This document shows positions 52,676-61,317 of a DNA stretch of 64,000 nucleotides, one piece after another. The stretch lies in the NCBI GenBank assembly GCA_963665525.1, contig OY762280.1:3348001-3412000 (forward strand), read 5' to 3'. Source of the stretch: UBA12077 sp963665525. GTDB taxonomy: Bacteria > Bacteroidota > Bacteroidia > Bacteroidales > UBA12077. The translations under genes were made by a program, and so were the position numbers. The number at the start of each line of letters is the position of its first letter. The stretch's first letter is position 1. The notes beneath the pieces were generated by a model. The model was not told the origin of the DNA and did not search any database. It saw only the letters and a program-made list of their open reading frames with translations.

Positions 52676-54874
52676 TTAATCTTTTTTTCGATTCTTTTCT
52701 TTTGCTTGCTTAGCTTTTTGCTTTTCTTTTTTATTTTTGCGCTTTTCCTTTTCTTTATCTCTTCTTTTTATAGCCTTTTCCTGTTGCTCTTCAAGTTGCT
52801 TCTTTTTCTTTATCTTTTCTTTAGCTTTCCTTAATTCTTCTTTTTCTTTCCTGTTAATATTCCTATTTATCTCTTTTTCTTTTCGCTTTTGCTCTTTTAC
52901 CTCTTTTCGTTGATCTAGTTTTTCTTGTCTAAGCTTTTTCTTTTTATACTTAGCTTTTTCTTTGGCATGCCTTTTTTCTTTCTTCTTTTCTTCTCTTACT
53001 TTTTTATCCTGATATTTTTGTTGCTGTTTCTTTCTTTGTTTTTCCAGTTTAATTTCTTCTTTCTCATCTTGCAATTTTCTCTTTACGTTTCTGTTTTGCA
53101 ATTTTTCTTGTTCTCGCTCTCTATTTTTCTGTATTTTAAACTTCTGTTTCCCTTCCTGTTTTTCTGTTTTTGCTTTTTCTTCGGCTTTTTTCTCCTTTTC
53201 TTTCGCAAGCCGCTCTTGTTGCTTTTTGTCCTCTTTGGCTTTTTCAGCTTGCGTTTTCTGCTTTTGCTTTTGCCTCTCTTTCTCGCTTTTTTCTTTTGCT
53301 TCAGTCTTTCTTAATTCTTCTTTTGCTTTAATATCTTGCCGCTTTTGTTTCTTCTGCTCCCTTTCTTTGTAGAACCTTTCTTTTTGTTGATCGGCTTGTT
53401 TTTCTTTTTTGAGCTTTTCTTTCTCTTTCTCTGCTTTCACTTTTGCACGCTCTTCCTGGAATTTTTCTTTATTCTTCAGCTTTTGCTCTTGAATTTCTTC
53501 TCGTTGTTTTTGTTTTTGAGATTCTCTTTTGGCCTTTTCTTTAGCTCTTTCTTCCTCTTTTTTTGCCTTTTCAACTAGTTTCTTTTGCTTTTCTTTTTCT
53601 TTTCGCTGGCTCAGCTCTTCTTTCAGTTTCTGATCATCTAGATTACTTTGCTTCAGCTTGTATTTTTTTGCTATTTCCTTATCTTTTTTCTTCTTTCGTT
53701 GTAGTCGTTCTTTTTCTCTTCTTTCTATCGCTTTTATTTTTTGTTGCTCGCGCTGTTTTTTAAGCTCTATTTTTTCATTAGCTTTTCTTTCTTCTTCCTT
53801 AACTTTCTGCTTTTGTTTCTTTTCTTTTTCATTTTCTCTCTTCTCTTGCCATTTTAATTTATGTTGCTGAGATTGTTTTTCTTGTTTTAGTTTTCCTTTT
53901 GCATACTTAGCCTTTTCTTTTGCTTGTTTATTTTCGAGCTTCCTTTTCTCTCTGATCTTTTTCTCTTGATCTTTTTGCTGTTTCTTCTTTCTCTGCTGTT
54001 CTAATTTGATTTTTTCTTTCGCACCTTCTGCTTTTTTCTTAGCATTACTTTTTTGAAGCTTTTCCTGTTCCCTTTTCTTTTGTTCTCGTACTTTAACTTT
54101 TTCTTGCTCTAACCGCTTTTCTTTTCTTGTTTTTTCTTTAGCTCTCTTTGCTTTTTCTTTTGCAATAAGGTTCTCTTGTTTTCTGTCTTCTTCTTCTCTT
54201 TTAAGCTTATTTTTCTCGATCCGAGATTTTTCTTTTGCAACTAAAGCCTGTTGTTTCTTCTTATCTTCCAGCTTCTGCTTTTCTTGTTTCTGTTGTTCTT
54301 TTTGCTTTTGCTGCTCTTTTTTAGCTATCTCACTCGCCCTTTTTGAGTTTTCTTTTGCTTCAGTAAGCTGTTTCTTCTTTTGTTCTTGCTCTTTTTCCTT
54401 GGCTAACTTAAGCTTTAGTTTCTGAGCTTCTTTTTTTCTTTGCAAATTCTCCTTTGCAACCTGCTCCCTGCTTTTTTGTTTCTTGCTTTTTTTTGTAATA
54501 TCACTCGAAAATAAATCATGATTGGGTTTAGGCTCTCTCTTAAAACGAGAGAAAAACTTTCTGATTTTGGATGATAAAGAGTTATTATGAAACTCATTTT
54601 TTCTCCAATTATCAGATCTTTCTGTATTCTGATCCCAAGTTAATTTTGTATTTGCAGCTTGCTTATTGTAATTTTTTTCTCTGTCTTTTTTTACTTTTAT
54701 TTGATATTCTCTTTTTCGTTTTTCTTTTTCCCTATCTGCTTTTTCCTGTTCTTTTCTTTGATCTTTCTCTTGTCTTTGTTTAATAAATGAATTTGCAGCC
54801 CATCGTGTATTACAAGCGCTAAGAATTACAAGACATAAAATTATGAAGAGGGTTTGCTTTAATTTGAAAAGCAT
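52676..54874 (-). CDS. Lys/Glu/Gln-rich helical lipoprotein (732 residues)
   Basis: A lipoprotein signal ends at lipobox LSAC (C21). From about residue 30 to the end the protein is almost only Lys, Glu, Gln, Arg and Ala, in patterns such as 'KEKAKRAKEKTRKEK' and 'EKQRKKQQQKYQDKK', with hardly any hydrophobic residues. This composition predicts a single stable charged alpha-helix or a loose coiled coil rather than a globular domain. If lipidated it is anchored at the cell envelope. No enzyme motif or known family is visible. It is divergent from the Rieske-like gene. Confidence 0.8.
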   Translation of the reverse strand: MLFKLKQTLFIILCLVILSACNTRWAANSFIKQRQEKDQRKEQEKADREKEKRKREYQIKVKKDREKNYNKQAANTKLTWDQNTERSDNWRKNEFHNNSLSSKIRKFFSRFKREPKPNHDLFSSDITKKSKKQKSREQVAKENLQRKKEAQKLKLKLAKEKEQEQKKKQLTEAKENSKRASEIAKKEQQKQKEQQKQEKQKLEDKKKQQALVAKEKSRIEKNKLKREEEDRKQENLIAKEKAKRAKEKTRKEKRLEQEKVKVREQKKREQEKLQKSNAKKKAEGAKEKIKLEQQRKKKQQKDQEKKIREKRKLENKQAKEKAKYAKGKLKQEKQSQQHKLKWQEKRENEKEKKQKQKVKEEERKANEKIELKKQREQQKIKAIERREKERLQRKKKKDKEIAKKYKLKQSNLDDQKLKEELSQRKEKEKQKKLVEKAKKEEERAKEKAKRESQKQKQREEIQEQKLKNKEKFQEERAKVKAEKEKEKLKKEKQADQQKERFYKEREQKKQKRQDIKAKEELRKTEAKEKSEKERQKQKQKTQAEKAKEDKKQQERLAKEKEKKAEEKAKTEKQEGKQKFKIQKNREREQEKLQNRNVKRKLQDEKEEIKLEKQRKKQQQKYQDKKVREEKKKEKRHAKEKAKYKKKKLRQEKLDQRKEVKEQKRKEKEINRNINRKEKEELRKAKEKIKKKKQLEEQQEKAIKRRDKEKEKRKNKKEKQKAKQAKEKNRKKD

Positions 54875-54887
54875 TTGCTTATTTTTG
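54853..54887 (+). promoter_or_regulatory. Candidate promoter of the Rieske-like gene
   Basis: TTTG at 54853-54856 and TATTTTTG at 54880-54887 are 23 bases apart. The -7 element ends 20 bases before the start codon. It overlaps the start of the divergent gene. Confidence 0.4.
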
Positions 54888-54907
54888 TATCCTAAATTAT
54901 TCTGAAT

Positions 54908-55363
54908 ATGAGAACTGTTCTTTCAAAATCAAATTTAAGATTTTTTTTAATACCTGTTTTATTCCTTCTTTTTTTTGTTCGTTGCGATGAAGATGAAATA
55001 CCTTTCCCTCATGAAAGTTTTTATGCAAATCTGGCACTAGATACCCAACTTGGAAATATGCTCCCTGGCGAAAGTAAAGTGATTGATAATTTATATTATG
55101 GAGTGGGTGGTTTAATTATTTTCCGTGTTGATCAAAATACCTTTTTAGCATTCGACAGAGCATGTACACATGAAGCTACAAAAGAATGCCTTGTAAATCA
55201 TCTTGGAGGAAATACTTATGAATGTGAATGTTGCGGCTCACAATTTCAGATTATTCAAAGCACAGATGTTCCTGTTATGGTCATTCAAGGTCCTGCAAAC
55301 TATCCTTTAAAGCAATACCGCTGTTTTTTTAATGGAACAAATACTGTTACGGTATCAAATTAA
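54908..55363 (+). CDS. Rieske-like [2Fe-2S] lipoprotein with altered cluster motif
   Basis: A 151-residue secreted protein with a hydrophobic signal segment (~11-25) followed by Cys26, which may be lipidated although the lipobox is poor. The rest is a Rieske-like fold. The first cluster motif is normal (C86-T-H88). The second is C106-E-C108-C109-G-S, where the usual ligand His is replaced by Cys109. C94 and C108 could form the family disulfide. The likely role is electron transfer in the periplasm, but the partner is unknown. The altered motif is conserved enough in position to be a variant of the fold rather than an error. Confidence 0.78.
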   Translation: MRTVLSKSNLRFFLIPVLFLLFFVRCDEDEIPFPHESFYANLALDTQLGNMLPGESKVIDNLYYGVGGLIIFRVDQNTFLAFDRACTHEATKECLVNHLGGNTYECECCGSQFQIIQSTDVPVMVIQGPANYPLKQYRCFFNGTNTVTVSN

Positions 55364-55385
55364 ACGTACTAATTCTTTTTTAAAT

Positions 55386-55416
55386 AAAAACCTCCTAAAG
55401 TTTAACCTTTAGGAGG
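55386..55416 (-). terminator. Terminator after ahcY
   Basis: On the minus strand, CCTCCTAAAG, loop GTTAAA, CTTTAGGAGG, then TTTTTA. It lies 28 bases past the ahcY stop. The T-run is on the minus side, so it mainly serves ahcY. Confidence 0.85.
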
Positions 55417-55443
55417 GTTCATATTTATTACTAAATTAATTTC

Positions 55444-56868
55444 CTAGTATCTGTAATGTTCCGGTTTATATGGGCCTTCAATAGGAACTCCTAGATATTC
55501 AGCTTGCTCAGGAGTCATTTTTGTTAATTTAACTCCAATTTGCTCAAGATGTAAACGAGCCACTTCTTCATCTAAATGCTTAGGCAAACGATAAACATCC
55601 GTTTTGTAGTCGTTCTTCCAAAGCTCTAACTGAGCCAATGTTTGATTGGTAAATGAATTACTCATTACAAAGGATGGATGACCTGTGGCACAGCCAAGAT
55701 TTACTAATCGACCTTCTGCTAACAAGAAAATTGCATGTCCTTCTTTAAAAACATACTTATCAACTTGTGGTTTAATATTGATTTTTTCAACTCCAGGATA
55801 ATTCTCTAATTGATCAACCTGAATTTCATTATCAAAATGACCAATATTACAAACAATAGCCTGGTCTTTCATTTTTGCCATGTGTTCAGCCGTAATAACA
55901 TCTTTATTTCCTGTTGTAGTAACAAAGATATTACCTTCATCAAGGGCTTCTTCAACAGTTTTTACCTCGAATCCTTCCATTGAAGCTTGTAAAGCACAAA
56001 TTGGATCAATTTCAGTAACAATAACTCTTGCTCCATACGAACGCATAGATTTTGCTGATCCTTTACCAACATCACCATAACCACAAACAACCACCACTTT
56101 ACCTGCTAACATAACATCAGTAGCACGTTTAATACCATCAGCTAAAGATTCACGACATCCATATAAATTATCAAATTTTGATTTTGTAACTGAATCGTTC
56201 ACATTAATTGCAGGGAAAAGTAACTCGCCACGTTCCATCATTTGATATAAACGATGAACGCCTGTTGTTGTTTCTTCAGATACCCCCTGAATTTCCTTAC
56301 TTATCCTGTGCCATTTTTGTGAATCCTGCTCTAGAGTCTTTTTTAAACTTTTATAAAGCTCTTTTTCATCAATTGCTGAAGGATTTGAATCAAGAAATGC
56401 AGCATCTTTTTCTGCTTGAACTCCTTTATGTATCATCAATGTAGCATCACCACCATCATCAACGATTAAGTGAGGGCCATGTCCTCCAGGAAATGTTAAT
56501 GCCTGATTTGTACACCACCAATATTCTTCTAAAGTTTCGCCTTTCCATGCAAACACAGGAACTCCTGCTTTTGCAATAGCTGCTGCAGCATGATCCTGAG
56601 TTGAAAAAATATTACAACTTGCCCATCGAACATCTGCTCCAAGTTCAACTAATGTTTCAATTAAAACAGCCGTTTGAATTGTCATGTGAAGAGAGCCAGT
56701 AATACGAGCTCCTTTTAATGGTTTTTCCTTACCATACTTCTCACGTAAAGACATTAAACCGGGCATTTCTTTCTCGGCAATCTCAATTTCTTTTCGACCA
56801 AACTCTGCCAATTCTAGATCTTTAACTTTGTATGGCAAACTTTCTACCATTGTTCCTTCAATTTCCAT
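55444..56868 (-). CDS. ahcY: Adenosylhomocysteinase
   Basis: A 474-residue S-adenosylhomocysteine hydrolase, which splits SAH to adenosine and homocysteine and so keeps methylation going. Conserved parts are 'GARITGSLHMTIQTAVLIETL', 'WASCNIFSTQDHAAAAIA', the NAD-binding 'VCGYGDVGKGSA' and the C-terminal 'PFKPDHYRY'-type ending (here 'PYKPEHYRY'). The length is that of the bacterial form with the extra segment. It has its own -7 element and terminator. Confidence 0.96.
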   Translation of the reverse strand: MEIEGTMVESLPYKVKDLELAEFGRKEIEIAEKEMPGLMSLREKYGKEKPLKGARITGSLHMTIQTAVLIETLVELGADVRWASCNIFSTQDHAAAAIAKAGVPVFAWKGETLEEYWWCTNQALTFPGGHGPHLIVDDGGDATLMIHKGVQAEKDAAFLDSNPSAIDEKELYKSLKKTLEQDSQKWHRISKEIQGVSEETTTGVHRLYQMMERGELLFPAINVNDSVTKSKFDNLYGCRESLADGIKRATDVMLAGKVVVVCGYGDVGKGSAKSMRSYGARVIVTEIDPICALQASMEGFEVKTVEEALDEGNIFVTTTGNKDVITAEHMAKMKDQAIVCNIGHFDNEIQVDQLENYPGVEKINIKPQVDKYVFKEGHAIFLLAEGRLVNLGCATGHPSFVMSNSFTNQTLAQLELWKNDYKTDVYRLPKHLDEEVARLHLEQIGVKLTKMTPEQAEYLGVPIEGPYKPEHYRY

Positions 56869-56914
56869 GTTATTATGTTTATAATTAATATTTCTATTTT
56901 GTAATTCGGAAATG

Positions 56915-56922
56915 CAAAATTA
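56915..56922 (-). promoter_or_regulatory. Candidate -7 promoter element of ahcY
   Basis: The minus strand reads TAATTTTG, an exact TAnnTTTG match, 46 bases upstream of ahcY. Confidence 0.4.
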
Positions 56923-56975
56923 CATTAAAAAGTAAATCATTCAAAACTATACGTTTAAAATCCCTAAATGTTCAG

Positions 56976-57911
56976 TTAATCAATACTAAAAATACGTTTT
57001 ACTTCAACTTTATCTTTTGCCAGTTGTGCAGTCAGCTCATCTAAACCGTTAAACTTTTTCTCATCCCTGATTCGTTTCACAAATGCAACAGTTACGGTTT
57101 GATTATATATTTTTTGATCAAAGTTTAATATATGAACTTCAATGTGTTTTGATCGGATGGTTGGTTCAATGGTTGGCCTCGAACCAATATTTAACATTCC
57201 AAAATACGAATCTCCATTTAAATTAACACGAACAGCATACACTCCATCCCTAGGAACCTGTTTAAAAGGTTCAGGTATTTTTATATTGGCAGTGGGAAAA
57301 CCAATTTTTCTGCCTATTTGATTTCCCTCAACTACATTCCCGCTAATAAAGTACTCATATCCTAAATACTTATTTGCAATACTTAAATGTCCTGAGGTTA
57401 AGAACTCTCGAATCTTTGTGGAGCTTACCTTATCGTTATCCACCAATTTAGCATCCAGTTTTTCAATGTTAAACCCATATTTATGGGCACAGTCTTTTAA
57501 AAACTCAAATCCTGCTTTTCGATCTCTTCCAAACTGATGATTATAACCAACAACCAGATGCTTCACTTGAATCTTTTTTACAAGATACTCTTCAATAAAC
57601 TCACATGCTGTTAATTGAGCAAACTCTTTTGTAAAAGGCAATACAATTAAATGATCGATTCCTGTTTTCGAAAGTAGGTATTTCTTCTCTTCAATATTGT
57701 TAAGTAGTCTTAGAGAATCAACATCTTTATCAAGTACAATTCTTGGATGAGGCCAAAGGGTTAAAATAACAGATTCACCATTTTTTTCGTTAGCAATTTC
57801 TTTTAATCGGTTTAAAACAAGTTGATGTCCCTGATGCACACCATCAAAAACCCCAATGGTTAAAACCGGATTTTGAATATTAAATTCTGATACTTCTGTA
57901 TGTATAACCAC
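56976..57911 (-). CDS. ribF: Bifunctional riboflavin kinase / FAD synthetase RibF
   Basis: A 311-residue bifunctional enzyme that phosphorylates riboflavin to FMN and adenylates FMN to FAD. The N-terminal nucleotidyltransferase domain has GVFDGVHQGHQ (20-30) and 'VVGYNHQFGRDRKAG'. The 'SSTKIREFL' motif precedes the C-terminal kinase domain with 'GRKIGFPTANI' and the Zn/Mg-binding 'PTANI' strand. It is a single gene. Confidence 0.95.
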   Translation of the reverse strand: MVIHTEVSEFNIQNPVLTIGVFDGVHQGHQLVLNRLKEIANEKNGESVILTLWPHPRIVLDKDVDSLRLLNNIEEKKYLLSKTGIDHLIVLPFTKEFAQLTACEFIEEYLVKKIQVKHLVVGYNHQFGRDRKAGFEFLKDCAHKYGFNIEKLDAKLVDNDKVSSTKIREFLTSGHLSIANKYLGYEYFISGNVVEGNQIGRKIGFPTANIKIPEPFKQVPRDGVYAVRVNLNGDSYFGMLNIGSRPTIEPTIRSKHIEVHILNFDQKIYNQTVTVAFVKRIRDEKKFNGLDELTAQLAKDKVEVKRIFSID

Positions 57912-57935
57912 TTATCTCTAATTAATTTTGGATCA

Positions 57936-57943
57936 CAAAAATA
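57936..57943 (-). promoter_or_regulatory. Candidate -7 promoter element of ribF
   Basis: The minus strand reads TATTTTTG, an exact TAnnTTTG match, 24 bases upstream of ribF. Confidence 0.4.
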
Positions 57944-58089
57944 TAAAAAATATACTATTTATAATGCTTCTTGTTTTAAGGGATATCTAAAATATTTACT
58001 AAATTCGCCAAGAAATTAAAGCTTTGACAGACAATAATTTTATTTAATTTTTGTTTGAAAACTAACAAATAAAAACATATACCAACACA

Positions 58090-59250
58090 ATGAAAAGATA
58101 TTTTTGGATCATCATCTTTGGATTTATTTTAACTACTTGTGAACAAGAACCAGAATACTTTAGCATCTCAGGAGAAATAAATAATGCAAATGGAGAAAAG
58201 CTTTACCTCATTGAACTGCAATCTAATCAAACGGTATTTCTTGATTCGATCATTTTAAATGATGAAGGTATATTTTCCTTTAAAGGACAAACGGATATTC
58301 CCAAGTTTTATGCTTTAAGAATAACTCCAAATAATTACCTCACTTTAATTGTTAATCCTCTAGAACAAATTACAATAAAAACCAGTGGAAATCATCTTGC
58401 AGAGAATCCAATCATAGAAGGATCCGATGATAGTAAAAAAATAACCGACTTAAGATCTAAACTTGATATCAATGTAAAACAACTTGATTCGCTTGGAATG
58501 TATTATAGATCTTTAATCGGTACACGAGAAATTAACAAAGTCCGTGATTCATTAAGTCAACTTTCAAAAGAAATTATTCATACACACACACAATATACAA
58601 AAGACTTTATTGTTGAGAACAAGGGTTCATTAGCAAGCTTAATGGCTTTATACCAGCAAATTGCCCCACGTCGTTATGTCTTAAATCCAAAAGAAGATTT
58701 TGAATATTTTAATCTGGTCGATTCTACATTAATGATAAAATATCCTGAATCGGATGCAGTAAAAGCATTACACGGACAAGTTGAAGATATTAAAAGGCAA
58801 CTACAACTTGATGCAGAACTTAATCACAATGTTGGAATTGGAAATATAGCTCCTGACATCATTTTACCATCACCAGAAGGTGATACCATTGCTCTTTCAT
58901 CATTAAAAGGTAAATATGTATTAGTAGATTTTTGGGCATCCTGGTGCCGCCCATGTCGATTAGAAAATCCTAATCTTGTTAAAACTTATCAAAAATATCA
59001 AGATAAAGGGTTTGAAATTTTTCAGGTTTCGTTAGATAAGAAAAAAGAATCGTGGGTAGGTGCTATCGAAAAGGATCAACTTAATTGGATTCATGTTAGT
59101 GACTTACAATACTGGAACTCATTGGCTGCAAAACTATACCAGGTTCAATCTATTCCTGCAAGTTTTCTGATTGATAAAAACGGGAAGATTATTGAGAAAA
59201 ATTTAAGAGGGGATTTATTGGAAGCAAAACTTTCAGAAATATTTGATTAA
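58090..59250 (+). CDS. TlpA-like thioredoxin-fold lipoprotein with DUF4369 domain
   Basis: A 386-residue lipoprotein (lipobox LTTC, C17). An N-terminal DUF4369-type beta domain (~22-115), a helical linker (~120-245) and a C-terminal thioredoxin-like domain (~250-386) follow. The redox motif is intact in WASWCRPC (C286, C289), with the cis-Pro near 'VQSIPASFLID'. It probably reduces or resolves disulfides in the periplasm. The next gene is a paralogue of the same length without the cysteines. No -7 consensus is seen upstream. Confidence 0.9.
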   Translation: MKRYFWIIIFGFILTTCEQEPEYFSISGEINNANGEKLYLIELQSNQTVFLDSIILNDEGIFSFKGQTDIPKFYALRITPNNYLTLIVNPLEQITIKTSGNHLAENPIIEGSDDSKKITDLRSKLDINVKQLDSLGMYYRSLIGTREINKVRDSLSQLSKEIIHTHTQYTKDFIVENKGSLASLMALYQQIAPRRYVLNPKEDFEYFNLVDSTLMIKYPESDAVKALHGQVEDIKRQLQLDAELNHNVGIGNIAPDIILPSPEGDTIALSSLKGKYVLVDFWASWCRPCRLENPNLVKTYQKYQDKGFEIFQVSLDKKKESWVGAIEKDQLNWIHVSDLQYWNSLAAKLYQVQSIPASFLIDKNGKIIEKNLRGDLLEAKLSEIFD

Positions 59251-59274
59251 CTTAGCACGTTTGAAAAATTTATT

Positions 59275-59307
59275 ATCCGGTTATTTTTGAGAAAAGAGTA
59301 ACCGGAT
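59275..59307. other. Hairpin between the two TlpA-like genes
   Basis: ATCCGGTTA and TAACCGGAT flank a 15-base loop that contains most of the -7 element of the next gene. There is no T-run after it, so it may act as a weak terminator, an mRNA processing site or a regulator. Confidence 0.5.
59282..59289 (+). promoter_or_regulatory. Candidate -7 promoter element of the second TlpA-like gene
   Basis: TATTTTTG matches TAnnTTTG, 49 bases before the start codon, partly inside the hairpin loop at 59275-59307. Confidence 0.35.
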
Positions 59308-59338
59308 TATGATAAAAAACACTAATTTTTAATAACAT

Positions 59339-60508
59339 ATGAAACGCTTAATTTATTTTATCTTTGGTTTATTGATTCTTTCAGCCTGTAATAACTCAAA
59401 TAAAATTGAAGTTACAGGAACAATTGGAAATGGAGAAGGAAAAGAACTTAAGTTCAGCGAGCTATTAATATCAGGTAATAAAGACATTAAAAGCATTAAA
59501 CTTGATAAAAAAGGGAATTTTAAATTCAAAACGAATACCGAGATTCCTCGATTCTATAATTTATCTGTATCCAATAATAATTTCTTAACCTTGTTAGTTG
59601 AACCTGGCGAAATAGTAAAAGTTTCGGCAAAATCAAACAACCTTAGTCAAGCCATTATTGAAGGTTCTGAAAGTTCATTGTTAGTTCAAAAAATCAATAA
59701 TCAATTAAGTGATACCAGAACCAAACTTGATTCTATTAAAAATTACATAGAAACAATTATAGATACCGATAAGCTTACTCAGGAAATTGATGCACTGAAT
59801 AAATCGTATGCCGATATTGTAAATACACAAAGAGATTCATCAATTGCCTTCATTATTAACAACATGGATAATATTGCAAGTATTGTTGCTTTATATCAAA
59901 AATATGATGATCAGAATTTTGTCTTATACAAAAACAGGGATTTACAATATATTAAAATTGTATCTGAGTCTTTACAAAAATTATATCCTGAATCTCCTCA
60001 TGTGAAGTACCTTATTGCCGACAAAGAAAATCTTTTAAAAAGATACAACCAGATTAAAACAAATCAACAACTTAGTGAAATTGTAAATAATGGAGATGTA
60101 AACACTATTCCTGAGATTTATTTGCCTGATCAAACTGGAGACAGTATCTCGTTAAACTCGGTGAATGCAAAATACATCTTATTAAACTTTTGGGCTTCAT
60201 GGAGCCAGGAAAGTACACAACGAAATATTGAATTAAAAGAAATCTATAAAAAATATCATACCAAAGGATTTGAAGTTTACCAGGTTTCTCTGGATACTAA
60301 AAAAGAAAATTGGACAAGGGCTATAAATTTTGATCAGTTGCCTTGGATCAATGTTGTGGACCTTAATGGGAGAACATCATATTATGCTAAAATATATAAT
60401 GTTAGTACTCTACCTACAAGTTTTCTAATTAATCCTGAAGGAGAAATTGTGTTAAAGAATCCATCAAAAAAACAATTGATGGAAACATTCGATTACGCGC
60501 TAAAATAG
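59339..60508 (+). CDS. TlpA-like lipoprotein paralogue lacking the CxxC motif
   Basis: A 389-residue tandem paralogue of the preceding gene with the same layout: lipobox LSAC (C17), DUF4369-type domain, helical linker, thioredoxin-like domain. At the position of the redox motif it reads WASWSQES (S289 to S292), so both catalytic cysteines are replaced by serine. The fold around it, including the cis-Pro in 'VSTLPTSFLIN', is kept. It cannot be a disulfide reductase by the usual chemistry. A binding or chaperone role, possibly with its active neighbour, is an inference. The lpxH-type gene follows 6 bases later. Confidence 0.88.
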   Translation: MKRLIYFIFGLLILSACNNSNKIEVTGTIGNGEGKELKFSELLISGNKDIKSIKLDKKGNFKFKTNTEIPRFYNLSVSNNNFLTLLVEPGEIVKVSAKSNNLSQAIIEGSESSLLVQKINNQLSDTRTKLDSIKNYIETIIDTDKLTQEIDALNKSYADIVNTQRDSSIAFIINNMDNIASIVALYQKYDDQNFVLYKNRDLQYIKIVSESLQKLYPESPHVKYLIADKENLLKRYNQIKTNQQLSEIVNNGDVNTIPEIYLPDQTGDSISLNSVNAKYILLNFWASWSQESTQRNIELKEIYKKYHTKGFEVYQVSLDTKKENWTRAINFDQLPWINVVDLNGRTSYYAKIYNVSTLPTSFLINPEGEIVLKNPSKKQLMETFDYALK

Positions 60509-60514
60509 AATAAT

Positions 60515-61276
60515 TTGAGCCAGAATAAAAAAATATACTTTGCTTCCGATATTCATTTAGGCCTTCCTAGTTATGAAAAAAGCCTAAAACGGGAAAAGGT
60601 ATTTGTTCAATGGCTTGATGAAATAAAAATTGATGCACAAGAAATCTACTTATTAGGAGATATCTTCGACTTTTGGTTTGAATATAAACGAGCTATACCT
60701 CGCGGGTTTTCAAGATTTCTAGGTAAACTTTGTGAAATTACCGATTCTGGCATTCCTGTTCACTTTTTTACAGGAAACCATGATATGTGGATTTTTGATT
60801 ATTTACCAAAAGAAACCGGAGTAATACTGCATAAAAAACCTGTTATTAAAGAAATTTATGGAAAGAAATTTTATTTAGCTCACGGTGATGGTTTAGGTCC
60901 TGGAGACAGATCATATAAATTATTAAAACGAATTTTTGCCAGCAAATTATCACAATGGTTATTTGCTCGATTTCATCCTAATTTAGGAATCTGGATAGCA
61001 AACTCCTGGTCTAGTCATAGCAGATACTCACGAGAGACAAGAGATTTCGAAGGTGAAGATAAAGAATGGCTCATTGTATACTCAAAAGAATTGCTTCGTA
61101 AAGAACCCTTTGACTTTATGGTGTATGGTCACAGACATTATCCTTTGGATCTAAAACTAAATAATACCTGTCGATACATTAACCTTGGCGATTGGCTCAG
61201 CCATTTTACATATGCTGAATTTGATGGCCATAAAATGTATTTAAAAAAATATTCAAACAACTCAGGTCATCTATAA
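60515..61276 (+). CDS. lpxH: UDP-2,3-diacylglucosamine diphosphatase-like metallophosphoesterase
   Basis: A 253-residue calcineurin-like phosphoesterase of the LpxH group, which removes UMP from UDP-2,3-diacylglucosamine in lipid A synthesis. Metal-binding motifs are SDIHLG (D12, H14), GDIFDFW (D49), TGNHD (N88, H89), LAHGDG (H123) and GHRHYP near residue 208. It starts with TTG at 60515; no in-frame ATG gives the conserved N-terminus. It is closely linked (6 bases) to the upstream lipoprotein gene. Some Bacteroidota members of this family may have another substrate, so the symbol is provisional. Confidence 0.85.
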   Translation: MSQNKKIYFASDIHLGLPSYEKSLKREKVFVQWLDEIKIDAQEIYLLGDIFDFWFEYKRAIPRGFSRFLGKLCEITDSGIPVHFFTGNHDMWIFDYLPKETGVILHKKPVIKEIYGKKFYLAHGDGLGPGDRSYKLLKRIFASKLSQWLFARFHPNLGIWIANSWSSHSRYSRETRDFEGEDKEWLIVYSKELLRKEPFDFMVYGHRHYPLDLKLNNTCRYINLGDWLSHFTYAEFDGHKMYLKKYSNNSGHL

Positions 61277-61286
61277 AATAATCTTT

Positions 61287-61294
61287 TACTTTTG
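61287..61294 (+). promoter_or_regulatory. Candidate -7 promoter element of the small lipoprotein / barrel pair
   Basis: TACTTTTG matches TAnnTTTG, 23 bases before the start codon at 61318. Confidence 0.45.
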
Positions 61295-61317
61295 CCTTTT
61301 GAAATAAAAGCACTGCA

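Noticed and set aside
52925..53870. Several long Phe/Leu-rich reading frames on the plus strand
   Set aside because: They are the complement of the Lys/Glu-rich coding sequence on the minus strand, whose AAA/GAA codons read as TTT/TTC on the other strand. They have no signal or spacing of real genes.
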